DNA of 64,000 bases from Halomonas zincidurans B6. Lineage in GTDB: Bacteria > Pseudomonadota > Gammaproteobacteria > Pseudomonadales > Halomonadaceae. The position numbers were made by a program, and so were the translations under genes. The stretch lies in contig NZ_JNCK01000001.1 of assembly GCF_000731955.1 (NCBI RefSeq), positions 2,728,001-2,792,000 on the forward strand, read 5' to 3'. Positions 54,358 through 63,265 of this stretch are shown one piece after another (positions within the stretch are counted from its first letter, which is position 1; every line of letters begins with the position of its first letter). The notes beneath the pieces were generated by a model. That model worked only from the letters and a program-made list of their open reading frames with translations. It ran no database searches and had not been told where the DNA came from.

Positions 54358-56556
54358 ATGGAAGAAACGTCGAACCAGCCCGTGCCGTCCACCGACACGG
54401 CGGGCAGCGATGCCACCAACGAGGCACCGTTGCGGGTCAATCGCACCCGCACCGGCATTCACGCCAAGCCGACACCCTCGCCGGAAGCCGAGCTCGACGA
54501 TCCGTCGCTGTACTTCAATCGCGAGCTCTCGCACCTGCAGTTCAACATTCGCGTGCTCGAGCAGGCCCTGGACGCCTCGCATCCGCTGCTCAACCGGCTG
54601 ATGTTCCTGTTGATCTTCTCGTCGAACCTCGACGAGTTCTTCGAGATCCGGGTCGCCGGCCTCAAGCACCAGTTGGCGCTCGGCCACGAGGACGCCAGTG
54701 CCCCCGACGGCCTGCCCCCGCGTCGGGTACTCGCCGAAATCTCGCGCATCGCCCACGAACAGACCGAGCGTCAGTATCGCATCCTCAACGAGGTGTTGAT
54801 CCCCGCGCTCGAGGAGCAGCGCATTCGCTACCGGCGCCGTGTGCAATGGACCCCGCCCCAGCGCGACTGGGTCCGCGAGTATTTCGACGAGGAGATCGCG
54901 CCGGTGATCAGCCCGATCGGGCTGGACCCTTCGCACCCCTTCCCGCGGCTGGTCAACAAGAGCCTCAATTTCATCGTCGAACTCGAGGGCAAGGATGCCT
55001 TCGGTCGCGAAGGCGGCCTGGCGATCCTGCCGGCGCCGCGCTCGCTGCCGCGGGTCATACGCCTGCCCGATGCGCTCGCCGAGCCGGGCTATACCGACTA
55101 CGTGTTCCTGTCGTCGATGATCCACGCCCATGCCCAGGAGGTCTTTCCGGGCATGGAGGTGCGCGGCTGCTACCAGTTTCGGCTGACCCGCAACGCCGAC
55201 CTGACGGTCGATCCCGAAGCGATATCCGACCTGGCCTCGGCGCTACGCGGCGAGCTCCTGGCGCGGCGCTACGGCGACGGCGTGCGCCTGGAGGTCGCCG
55301 ACAACTGCCCCGACCGGCTCGCCCATTTCCTGCTCAAGCAATTCGAGCTCGGCGAGCCGGATCTCTACCGGGTCAGCGGCCCGGTCAACCTGACCCGCAT
55401 GATGTCGGTACTCGGCGATATCGAGCGCGCGGACCTGCTCTACCGGCCCTTCATTCCCGGGCTGCCCAAGAGCCTCAAGGCCGACGGCAGTCTGTTCGAG
55501 GCAATTCGTAGCAACGACATTCTGCTGCATCACCCCTTCCAGTCGTTCGCGCCGGTCGAGGATCTGCTGCGCGAGGCCGCCCGCGACGCCGACGTGCTGG
55601 CGATCAAGCAGACGCTGTATCGCACCGGCGCCGACTCGAGCATCGTCGGCGCGCTGGTCGACGCGGCGCGCAACGGCAAGGAAGTCACCGTGGTCATCGA
55701 GCTGCGCGCGCGCTTCGACGAAGCCGACAACCTGGCGCTGGCCTCGCGCCTGCAGGAAGCCGGGGCGATCGTCATCTACGGGGTGATGGCCTACAAGACC
55801 CATGCCAAGATGCTGCATATCGTGCGCCGCGAAAGCGGCGAGCTGCGCTACTACGTTCACCTGGGCACCGGCAACTACCATTCGAAGACCGCCAAGCTGT
55901 ACACCGACTACAGCCTGATGACCGCCAACGAGACGCTGTGCGAGGACGTCCACCGGGTCTTCCAACAGCTTTCGGGGATGGGCAAGCCGCGCACCATCGC
56001 CAGGCTGCTGCACGCGCCCTTCGTGCTGCACCAGCGATTGATCGAGATGATCGACCGCGAAGCCAAGGTCGCAGAGATGGGCAAGAAGGCTCACCTGATC
56101 GTCAAGTGCAACTCGCTGACCGAGCCGCGGCTGATCCGCGCGCTGTATCGCGCCTCGCGGGCCGGGGTGAGCTGCGATTTGATCATTCGCGGAATGTGCT
56201 GCCTGCGCCCCGGGGTGCCCGGCATCTCGGACAACATCCGGGTGCGCTCGAATATCGGCCGCTTTCTCGAACACACCCGGGTGTTCTATTTCCACAACGA
56301 CGGCAAGCCCGAAACCTGGGCGTCGAGCGCCGACTTCATGGAACGCAACATGTTCCACCGGGTGGAGACCTGCTTCCCGATTCTCGACAAGAAGCTCGCC
56401 CAGCGGGTGCGCAAGGACCTGGAGACCTATCTGGTCGACAACTGCCAGAGCTGGCTGCTCCAGGAAGACGGCAGCTACTTGAAGCAGGACCCCTGTGCCA
56501 GCGCCCCGGTCAGCGCCCAGGAGACGCTGCTCTACGCCTATGCCAGCAAGGCGTAG
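54358..56556 (+). CDS. ppk1: Polyphosphate kinase 1
   Basis: Reversible polymerisation of ATP gamma-phosphate into polyphosphate. 732 residues from ATG 54358 (GGAG upstream), four domains: N-terminal (SLYFNRELSHLQFNIRVLEQ), head, and two phospholipase-D-like catalytic domains. The autophosphorylated His is in YKTHAKMLHIV and the second conserved His in VHLGTGNYH. The N-terminal ~35 residues are an extra disordered leader. Confidence 0.96.
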   Translation: MEETSNQPVPSTDTAGSDATNEAPLRVNRTRTGIHAKPTPSPEAELDDPSLYFNRELSHLQFNIRVLEQALDASHPLLNRLMFLLIFSSNLDEFFEIRVAGLKHQLALGHEDASAPDGLPPRRVLAEISRIAHEQTERQYRILNEVLIPALEEQRIRYRRRVQWTPPQRDWVREYFDEEIAPVISPIGLDPSHPFPRLVNKSLNFIVELEGKDAFGREGGLAILPAPRSLPRVIRLPDALAEPGYTDYVFLSSMIHAHAQEVFPGMEVRGCYQFRLTRNADLTVDPEAISDLASALRGELLARRYGDGVRLEVADNCPDRLAHFLLKQFELGEPDLYRVSGPVNLTRMMSVLGDIERADLLYRPFIPGLPKSLKADGSLFEAIRSNDILLHHPFQSFAPVEDLLREAARDADVLAIKQTLYRTGADSSIVGALVDAARNGKEVTVVIELRARFDEADNLALASRLQEAGAIVIYGVMAYKTHAKMLHIVRRESGELRYYVHLGTGNYHSKTAKLYTDYSLMTANETLCEDVHRVFQQLSGMGKPRTIARLLHAPFVLHQRLIEMIDREAKVAEMGKKAHLIVKCNSLTEPRLIRALYRASRAGVSCDLIIRGMCCLRPGVPGISDNIRVRSNIGRFLEHTRVFYFHNDGKPETWASSADFMERNMFHRVETCFPILDKKLAQRVRKDLETYLVDNCQSWLLQEDGSYLKQDPCASAPVSAQETLLYAYASKA

Positions 56557-56574
56557 CTCGCCCTGACATCCTCT

Positions 56575-56604
56575 GCCCGACAGACTCCTAGGAGTCTGTC
56601 GGGC
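56575..56604. terminator. Long perfect hairpin after ppk1
   Basis: A 14-bp perfect stem (GCCCGACAGACTCC at 56575-56588 and its complement) with a 2-nt loop, located between convergent ppk1 and maeA. Bidirectional terminator; no T run beyond TT. Confidence 0.8.
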
Positions 56605-56750
56605 TTGGCCGATCGTCACGAGAAGCACGGGTTTCGAGTCAAATTTATCGATCGATTGAGGCGAATAGCGCGCTATTTAACGAAATGGATCGATGGAATT
56701 GGCCGAAAGGCCGGGATTCGCAGTAGGTCAGTATCAAGTCCGACGGGCTC

Positions 56751-58430
56751 CTAGTAGGCGCGACGCCGATAGCGACGGTAGCGCGGGTACCAGAAGCTGC
56801 GCTCGATCGCCGCGCGCAGCATCTCGTCACTGGAGCTCAGCGCGACACCCTCTTCCTGGGCCTGCTTGGCAACGTCGAAGGCGATCGCCTCGCTCAGCTC
56901 GCGAATGTCCTTGAGCGCCGGCAGCAGCGCGCCCTCGCCGTACTCGACGATCGGCGCGCCGTTGGCCAGCGCGTTGGAGGCCGCCATCAGCATGCCGTCG
57001 GTGACCCGCGTGGCATTGGCCGCAACCACGCCGAGGCCGACCCCGGGGAAGATATAGGCGTTGTTGCACTGGGCGATGGGAATCTTGCGGCCGTCGACGG
57101 TCACCGGCGGAAAGGGACTGCCGGTGGCCACCAGCGCCTGGCCGTTGGTCCAGTCGAGGATGTCCTGGGGCATCGCCTCGGCACGCGAGGTGGGGTTGGA
57201 CAGCGGCATCACCAACGGGTTGGGGCAGTTGGCGTGCATGCCACGAATCACCGTCTCGCTGAACAGCCCCTTCTGCCCCGACACGCCGATCAGGATCGTC
57301 GGCTGGGCCTGCTCGACCACGTCGATCAGCTGGCTGCCCGGCCAGTCGGCGACGATCTCGCGCGGCTGGGCCAGGCGCTGCTGGAAGTCGTGGAGCCCTG
57401 CCATGTCGTCGGTCAGCAGGCCGTTGCGGTCGACCATGAAGATGCGCTCGCGGGCCTGCTTGTCGCTGAGACCGTCCGCCTTCATCGCGACGATGATCTG
57501 TTCGGCGATGCCGCAGCCCGCCGAACCGGCGCCGACGAACGTCACGCGTTGATCGCTGATGCGCACGCCGCGCGACTTGCAGGCGGCCAGCAGGGTCCCC
57601 ACGCAGACCGCCGCGGTGCCCTGGATGTCATCGTTGAAGCAGCACAGCTCGTCGCGATAGCGCTCGAGCAGCGGCATGGCGTTGGTCTGAGCGAAGTCCT
57701 CGAATTGCAGCAGCACGTTGGGCCAGCGGCGCTTGACCGCCTGCATGAACATGTCGATGAACTCGTCGTACTCCTCGTCGCTGATGCGCTTGTGGCGCCA
57801 GCCCATGTACATCGGGTCGTCGAGCAGTTGCTGGTTGTTGGTGCCCACGTCGAGCATGATCGGCAACGTGTAGGCCGGGCTGACGCCACCGCAGGCGGTA
57901 TACAGCGAGAGCTTGCCGATGGGGATGCCCATGCCGCCGATGCCCTGATCGCCGAGCCCCAGGATGCGCTCGCCGTCGGTGACCACGATCACCTTGACCT
58001 TGTCCTTGGTGGCGCTGCGCAGGATGTCGTCCATGTGCTCGCGGTCGGGGTAGGCGACGAAGATCCCGCGATGGTTGCGGTAGATGTTGGAAAATTCCTC
58101 GCACGCCTCGCCGACTGTCGGCGTGTAGATGATCGGCATCATCTCCTCGAGATGTTCCTCGAGCAGGCGGAAGAACAGCGTCTCGTTGTCGTCCTGGATC
58201 GAGCGCAGGTAGATGTGCTTGTCGAGATCGTTCTTGCACAGGCGGTATTGACGATAGGCGCGCTCGGCCTGTTCCTCGATGGTCTCGACATTCTGCGGCA
58301 GCAAGCCGATCAGATTGAAGTCGATGCGCTCCTTGAGCGTGAACGCGCTGCCCTTGTTGAGCAGCGGCATCTCCAGCAGTGACGGGCCGGCGTAGGGGGT
58401 GTACAGGGGACGCTTGACGTTTTCGCTCAT
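56751..58430 (-). CDS. maeA: NAD-dependent malic enzyme
   Basis: Oxidative decarboxylation of malate to pyruvate with NAD. 559 residues, E. coli MaeA length. Start ATG 58430 encodes MSENVKRPLYTPYAGP. YTPTVGEACEEFS, TDGERILGLGDQGIGGMGIP (catalytic region), the metal site FEDFAQTNAMPLLERYR and the Rossmann motif FVGAGSAGCGIAEQI are visible. The very basic end (RRYRRRAY) is unusual but in frame. Confidence 0.95.
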   Translation of the reverse strand: MSENVKRPLYTPYAGPSLLEMPLLNKGSAFTLKERIDFNLIGLLPQNVETIEEQAERAYRQYRLCKNDLDKHIYLRSIQDDNETLFFRLLEEHLEEMMPIIYTPTVGEACEEFSNIYRNHRGIFVAYPDREHMDDILRSATKDKVKVIVVTDGERILGLGDQGIGGMGIPIGKLSLYTACGGVSPAYTLPIMLDVGTNNQQLLDDPMYMGWRHKRISDEEYDEFIDMFMQAVKRRWPNVLLQFEDFAQTNAMPLLERYRDELCCFNDDIQGTAAVCVGTLLAACKSRGVRISDQRVTFVGAGSAGCGIAEQIIVAMKADGLSDKQARERIFMVDRNGLLTDDMAGLHDFQQRLAQPREIVADWPGSQLIDVVEQAQPTILIGVSGQKGLFSETVIRGMHANCPNPLVMPLSNPTSRAEAMPQDILDWTNGQALVATGSPFPPVTVDGRKIPIAQCNNAYIFPGVGLGVVAANATRVTDGMLMAASNALANGAPIVEYGEGALLPALKDIRELSEAIAFDVAKQAQEEGVALSSSDEMLRAAIERSFWYPRYRRYRRRAY

Positions 58431-58632
58431 CTCTCGACTCGAGGTTGGTTCAAGGGTGTCGGCGGGCCCCTATGCGCGTCTGACGCGCAAAGAGCCGAAC
58501 GCAGTCCAGTGGCGTAAAGATAACACGCCAGCCCCCCGTGCGCCGCCGCCGGACGCGCGCGTCCGGCTTCGCCCCAGCATGACGGCGCTCAGAACCCGTC
58601 TTCGACAGTTGAAGCCTCCGGACAAACGCGCT

Positions 58633-59835
58633 TCAGCGCCCTTCCAGGGTCCGCCGCGGACGCTCGAAGAACCATGGCCGCAGCTTCACGCCCAGCATGT
58701 TGCCGGCAAACGCCGCGACCAGCCACAGCCAGCCGTGCAGGCTGCCCGAGGCGATGCCGCCGAAGTAGGCGCCGATGTTGCAGCCGAAGGCCAGCCGCGC
58801 ACCGTAACCCAGCAGCAATCCACCGATGACGGCGGCCACCACCGAGCGCAGAGGAATGCGCCAGTTCGGCGCGAAGCGCCCGGCCAGCGAGGCGGCTATC
58901 ATTGCCCCGAGGATGATGCCCAGGTTCATCACCGTGGTGATGTCCGACCACACGCTGGCCCTGAGCGCCTCGGCGTTGCCGGGCAGTTGCCAGTAGCCCC
59001 ACTGACTGACGTCGCCACCCAGCGCCTCGAAGCCCTTGGCGCCCCACAGCGCGAACGCCGAGGTGATGCCCCAGGGCCGCCCGGCCAGCCACAGGGTGAT
59101 GAAGTTGAGCAGCGCCAGGCCCACCGCCCCGGCGAGCAGCGGCCACGGCCCGCGCAGCCAGCGCGAGCCATGCCGGGTGTCGTGTTCCGGTGTCGCCTCG
59201 AGCCCGCCGTGACGCCGCCGCTCCACCAGCACCGTGACGCCGGCGATCGCCGCGAACAGCACCACGCTGACGGCGATGCCGCCGCCGGCGCCGAACACGT
59301 CGACCAACGACACCGGCTGAAAGGCCGGCAGGCTGGTCCACCAACTGAAGTGCGCGGTACCGATCAGCGAGCCGACGATGAAGAACACCAGGGTGATCAG
59401 CATCCGCGCGTTGCCGCCACCCACGGTGTATAGCGTGCCCGAGGCGCAGCCGCTGCCCAGCTGCATGCCCAGCCCGAACAGAAAGGCCCCGACCAGCACC
59501 GAGATGCCCACCGGCGCCACGAACCCGTTGACCGGGGTGCCGAACAGCGACCCGGCGCCCAGCGCCGGAAAGAACAGCACCACCGCCAATGTCAGCATCA
59601 CCATCTGTGCGCGCAAGCCACGCCCGCGACGCTGGAGAATGAACACCCGCCAAGCTGCGGTGAAGCCGAAGGCGGCATGATAAAGCACCACGCCAAAAGC
59701 GCCACCGACCAGCACCAGCGCCGCCAGGCGCGGGCCGAAAGCGATCCCCAGCGCGACGACGCCGATCGCCAGCAACAGACCCGGAATCCAGGTCGTCGGC
59801 GCCATTCGCGGTGCCGCTATGCTTGTCTGCGCCAT
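58633..59835 (-). CDS. YeeE/YedE (TsuA-like) sulfur-compound transporter
   Basis: Membrane protein of 400 residues with about ten transmembrane helices in two repeats. Each half has the family Cys motif: QLGSGCASGTLYTVGGG and RLAFGCNIGAYFGGI; in TsuA such Cys residues pass thiosulfate through the membrane. Start ATG 59835 follows GGAGGCAGGA; the longer frame lacks a site. No TusA/TsuB partner is adjacent, so the substrate remains inferred. Confidence 0.9.
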   Translation of the reverse strand: MAQTSIAAPRMAPTTWIPGLLLAIGVVALGIAFGPRLAALVLVGGAFGVVLYHAAFGFTAAWRVFILQRRGRGLRAQMVMLTLAVVLFFPALGAGSLFGTPVNGFVAPVGISVLVGAFLFGLGMQLGSGCASGTLYTVGGGNARMLITLVFFIVGSLIGTAHFSWWTSLPAFQPVSLVDVFGAGGGIAVSVVLFAAIAGVTVLVERRRHGGLEATPEHDTRHGSRWLRGPWPLLAGAVGLALLNFITLWLAGRPWGITSAFALWGAKGFEALGGDVSQWGYWQLPGNAEALRASVWSDITTVMNLGIILGAMIAASLAGRFAPNWRIPLRSVVAAVIGGLLLGYGARLAFGCNIGAYFGGIASGSLHGWLWLVAAFAGNMLGVKLRPWFFERPRRTLEGR

Positions 59836-59936
59836 TCCTGCCTCCGTCAAAAGTCCGATTCGAATAGTTAAGAGCCTAGCTTCTAAGCTGAATAGTGTGA
59901 AATGCATAAAAGAAATCGCAACAATAACTTTTTCGC

Positions 59937-59964
59937 ATGAAAAAACGGAGCCCAAGGCTCCGTT
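59937..59964 (-). terminator. Rho-independent terminator of trpS
   Basis: Stem AACGGAGCC/GGCTCCGTT with a 3-nt loop; on the minus strand it is followed by a run of T residues. 66 bp after the trpS stop. Confidence 0.9.
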
Positions 59965-60030
59965 CGGTCGCTGTTCATGTCATGGCTCATCGCGCAACGC
60001 ACCCGTCATGCGCCGGCGACTCGACGTGTT

Positions 60031-61044
60031 TTAGGCGAAGCGCCCCAGGCCCACGCTCTGGCGTAGCCGATCCATCAACGGCGCGGCCTCGGCGCGGGCG
60101 CGTTCGGCCCCCTTCTTCAGCACGTCCTCGATGTACCCGGGGTCCTCCATCAGCGCCAGATAGCGCTCGCGCGGCTCGCGCAGATGCGCGTTGAGGTATT
60201 CGAACAGCGAGTCCTTGGCCTCGCCCCAGCCAATGCCCTCGGCGTAGCGCCGACGCATCGCCTGGCTCTCCTCGGCGCTGGCGAAGGCCGAATAGATCTG
60301 GAACAGCGTGCAGCCGTCGGGATTCTTGGGCTCGCCCGGCTCCAGCGAGTTGGTCTTGATCTTGCGCACCAGTTTCAAGAGCTTCTTCTCGGAGACGAAC
60401 AGCGGAATGGTATTGTTGTAGCTCTTGGACATCTTGCGCCCGTCGAGCCCGCCGAGCACCTCGACCTTCTCGTCGACCACCGCCTCGGGCAGGGTGAAGT
60501 ACTCACCCTTGTAGAGGTGATTGAAGCGCCCGGCCATGTCGCGGGCCATCTCGATGTGCTGGATCTGATCGCGGCCCACCGGCACCTTGTTGGCGTTGAA
60601 CATCAGGATATCGGCGGCCATCAGCACCGGGTAGCCGAACAGCCCCATGGTCACGCCCTTGTCGGGATCGGAATTGCCCGCCGCCTCGTTGTCGGCAACC
60701 GCCGCCTTGTAGGCGTGGGCGCGATTCATCAGCCCCTTGGCGCACACGCAGGACAGCATCCAGGTCAACTCGGGAATCTCGGGAATGTCCGACTGGCGAT
60801 AGAAGATCGCGTTGTCGGTATCCAGGCCCAGCGCCAGCCAGGTCGCGGCGATCTCGAGGCGCGAGGCCTCCACCCGCTTGGGGTCTTGGCACTTGATCAG
60901 CGCATGCAGGTCGGCGAGGAAATAATAGGACTGGACGCCGGGGTCCTGGCTCTCGGCGATGGCCGGCTTGATGGCGCCGACATAATTGCCGAGATGCGGC
61001 GTGCCGGTGGTGGTGATGCCGGTAAGAACGCGAGTCTTGTGCAT
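60031..61044 (-). CDS. trpS: Tryptophanyl-tRNA synthetase
   Basis: Class I synthetase, 337 residues from ATG 61044 (MHKTRVLTG). HIGH-type motif in TPHLGNYVGA and KMSKS in GLDGRKMSKSYNN are intact; VPVGRDQIQHIEMARDMAGR is typical. The frame extends ten codons further upstream, but MHKTRVLTG matches the usual N-terminus. Confidence 0.96.
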   Translation of the reverse strand: MHKTRVLTGITTTGTPHLGNYVGAIKPAIAESQDPGVQSYYFLADLHALIKCQDPKRVEASRLEIAATWLALGLDTDNAIFYRQSDIPEIPELTWMLSCVCAKGLMNRAHAYKAAVADNEAAGNSDPDKGVTMGLFGYPVLMAADILMFNANKVPVGRDQIQHIEMARDMAGRFNHLYKGEYFTLPEAVVDEKVEVLGGLDGRKMSKSYNNTIPLFVSEKKLLKLVRKIKTNSLEPGEPKNPDGCTLFQIYSAFASAEESQAMRRRYAEGIGWGEAKDSLFEYLNAHLREPRERYLALMEDPGYIEDVLKKGAERARAEAAPLMDRLRQSVGLGRFA

Positions 61045-61129
61045 GGCAATAAAGGTGTCTGCAAGCGATGGCAAAGACGCCAGTGTAACGCGCCAAGGCT
61101 TTTCAAAGCGACCGCCACCACTACCCTTG

Positions 61130-61153
61130 CCACCCCGACTGATGCCGGGGTGG
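61130..61153. terminator. Weak hairpin between ald and trpS
   Basis: Stem CCACCCCG/CGGGGTGG with an 8-nt loop, 20 bp after the ald stop; no T run on either strand. Confidence 0.4.
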
Positions 61154-61172
61154 TGGAATGTGCCTGACGGGC

Positions 61173-62288
61173 TCAGCCGGTCAGGCTGACCGGGTCGACG
61201 CTCTCCAGACCGAAGGCACTGGCCACCGCCGGATGGGTCACCTGGCCATCGTGGACGTTGAGCCCGGCCATGAAATGCCGATCCTCGGCCAACGCCCGCT
61301 GCCAGCCCTTGTCGGCCAGCGCGGCGATGAACGGCATGGTGGCGTTGGTCAACGCCTGGGTGGACGTACGCGCCACGGCGCCGGGCATGTTGGCCACGCA
61401 GTAGTGCACCACGCCGTCGACCACGTAGGTGGGCTCGGCGTGGGTGGTCGCCTTGCTGGTCTCGAAGCAGCCGCCCTGGTCGATGGCCACGTCGACCAGC
61501 ACGCTGCCGGGCTTCATGTCGGCCAGCATGGCGCGAGTGATCAGCTTGGGCGCCGCGGCGCCGGGCACCAGTACCGCGCCGATGATCAGGTCGGACTCGC
61601 GCACCGCCTCCTCGAGCGCGTCGGCGGTCGAATAGACGGTATGCAACCGGCCCTGGTAGCGATCATCCAGGGTCTCCAGGCGCGGGATGGACTTGTCGAG
61701 CACGGTGACCTCGGCACCCAGACCCAGCGCCATGCGCGCGGCGTTCTCGCCGACCACCCCGCCGCCGATCACCGTCACCCGCGCCGGCGCCACCCCGGGC
61801 ACCCCGGGCAACAACACGCCCGCGCCGCCCTGGGCCTTCTCCAGGCTGTGCGCCCCGGCCTGCACGGCCATGCGCCCGGCCACGGTACTCATCGGCGCCA
61901 GCAGCGGCAGGCCGCCCTGGGGCGCGGTAATGGTTTCGTAGGCGATGCAGGTAGCGCCGCTGGCCATCAGGTCGCGGGTGAGCTTCTCCTCGGCGGCCAA
62001 ATGCAGGTAGGTGAACAGCGTCTGCCCCGCGCCGAGCCGGGCGACCTCATCGGGTTGGGGCTCCTTGACCTTGACGATCAACTCGGCGTTCTTCCATAGC
62101 GCCTCGACGTCGGATTCGAGGGTCGCGCCCGCCGCCTCGTAGGCGGCGTCGGCGAAGCCCGAGCCGTCGCCGGCGCCCTGCTCCACGGTGACCCGATGGC
62201 CGCGTTCGACGAGTTCGCGCACCCCGGTCGGGGTCAGGGCGATGCGGTATTCGTGATTCTTGATTTCCTTGGGCACGGCGATCTTCAT
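61173..62288 (-). CDS. ald: Alanine dehydrogenase
   Basis: NAD-dependent interconversion of alanine with pyruvate and ammonia. 371 residues from ATG 62288 (GGAG 8 nt upstream). MKIAVPKEIKNHEYRIALTP, FTYLHLAAEEKLT and Rossmann motif VIGGGVVGENAARMA are the family signatures, with catalytic Lys and His positions intact by eye. An ATG 13 codons upstream lacks a ribosome site. Possibly links alanine use to pyruvate pools. Confidence 0.96.
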   Translation of the reverse strand: MKIAVPKEIKNHEYRIALTPTGVRELVERGHRVTVEQGAGDGSGFADAAYEAAGATLESDVEALWKNAELIVKVKEPQPDEVARLGAGQTLFTYLHLAAEEKLTRDLMASGATCIAYETITAPQGGLPLLAPMSTVAGRMAVQAGAHSLEKAQGGAGVLLPGVPGVAPARVTVIGGGVVGENAARMALGLGAEVTVLDKSIPRLETLDDRYQGRLHTVYSTADALEEAVRESDLIIGAVLVPGAAAPKLITRAMLADMKPGSVLVDVAIDQGGCFETSKATTHAEPTYVVDGVVHYCVANMPGAVARTSTQALTNATMPFIAALADKGWQRALAEDRHFMAGLNVHDGQVTHPAVASAFGLESVDPVSLTG

Positions 62289-62453
62289 GGCTGTCACTCC
62301 TGCGACGAATAGCGGATTATCTGCCATTAGTACAACACAGCGTGGCGGGTGCGATAGAAGCCGAATAAAAACGAAGATTTATTCGGCATGCGGGATTTCA
62401 GACAGCAATATCTGCTGTCCAAAATGCGCAGACAGCAAGCTTTCGGGCGCGGC

Positions 62454-62894
62454 TCAGGTCGGCTCCTCGACGAGCGCCCGACCATAGATGTCGCGATAGT
62501 CCATCGGCATGCGCCGCGCCCGGCCGCTGGAAAGCTCGATGCAGGCGAAGCGCGTACGGGCGCGCAGCAGCGTCGTGGCGTCGCTGTCGCGCACCAGCTG
62601 GAAGCGGCGGGTCAGGGTCAGACGGCCGTCGCAGGCGACGATCCAGGTCGCCAGCTCGAGCGAATCGCCGGCACGTGCCGGCGCCAGATAATCCAACTCG
62701 TGACGATGGACCGCCATCGCCCGGTCGTGGCGGCGATAATCGTGGATGTCCAGGCCGAGATGCTGCGAATGCGCCCAACTGATGCGCTCGATCCAGCGCA
62801 GATACTCGGCGTTGTTGGCGTGCCCGTAGGCGTCGATGGCAGCCTCTTCGACCTCGATGCCGATCACGAAGGGCGACGGCAGTTCCCAGCTCAT
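62454..62894 (-). CDS. Acyl-CoA thioesterase, 4-hydroxybenzoyl-CoA thioesterase/YbgC-like hotdog fold
   Basis: 146-residue hotdog protein. DAYGHANNAEYLRWIERISW contains the catalytic Asp/His of the 4HBT family (normally DxxGHVNN), and the C-terminal ARTRFACIELSSGRARRMP strand is typical. Start ATG 62894 follows AGGAG. It hydrolyses acyl-CoA or similar thioesters; specificity unknown. Confidence 0.9.
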   Translation of the reverse strand: MSWELPSPFVIGIEVEEAAIDAYGHANNAEYLRWIERISWAHSQHLGLDIHDYRRHDRAMAVHRHELDYLAPARAGDSLELATWIVACDGRLTLTRRFQLVRDSDATTLLRARTRFACIELSSGRARRMPMDYRDIYGRALVEEPT

Positions 62895-62936
62895 CACGGG
62901 CTCCTGTCTTGCGATTTTCTCCACGGTGGGCGGGGG

Positions 62937-63254
62937 TCAACCCGGGCGCGCCGTACCGCACTGCCAGCAGGCGTCGAATACGCCGTCGAGACGTTCATGG
63001 CACTGTGGGCAGACCCACACCTGCAAGGGTCGCGCGGGACCCGCCAACGCTTCGTCGAGTAGCGCTTGTGCCGCGGTCATCTGGCGACTCTCGACCCACA
63101 CCGCCGGTTCGCAATCGCCCGGCGGGAGCTCGCCGGCGCCGCCGCCGAGCGTGGTATTGCGCAACTCGCAGGCGATGCCCGCGGCCTCCAGCACGTTGCG
63201 GACATGGGCCACCACGAGCAGGTTGGCATGCTGGTAGAGCCGCACCCAGGTCAT
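62937..63254 (-). CDS. DUF2007-type putative signal-transducing protein with C-terminal zinc ribbon
   Basis: 105 residues: an N-terminal DUF2007/PII-like fold (WVRLYQHANLLVVAHVRNVL, then AVWVESRQMTAAQALLDEAL) and a C-terminal CPQC...CWQC zinc ribbon. The start at 63254 overlaps nothing and lies 11 bp after the methyltransferase stop; the longer frame shadows that gene. Function unknown. Confidence 0.85.
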   Translation of the reverse strand: MTWVRLYQHANLLVVAHVRNVLEAAGIACELRNTTLGGGAGELPPGDCEPAVWVESRQMTAAQALLDEALAGPARPLQVWVCPQCHERLDGVFDACWQCGTARPG

Positions 63255-63265
63255 CGCATCGGCGC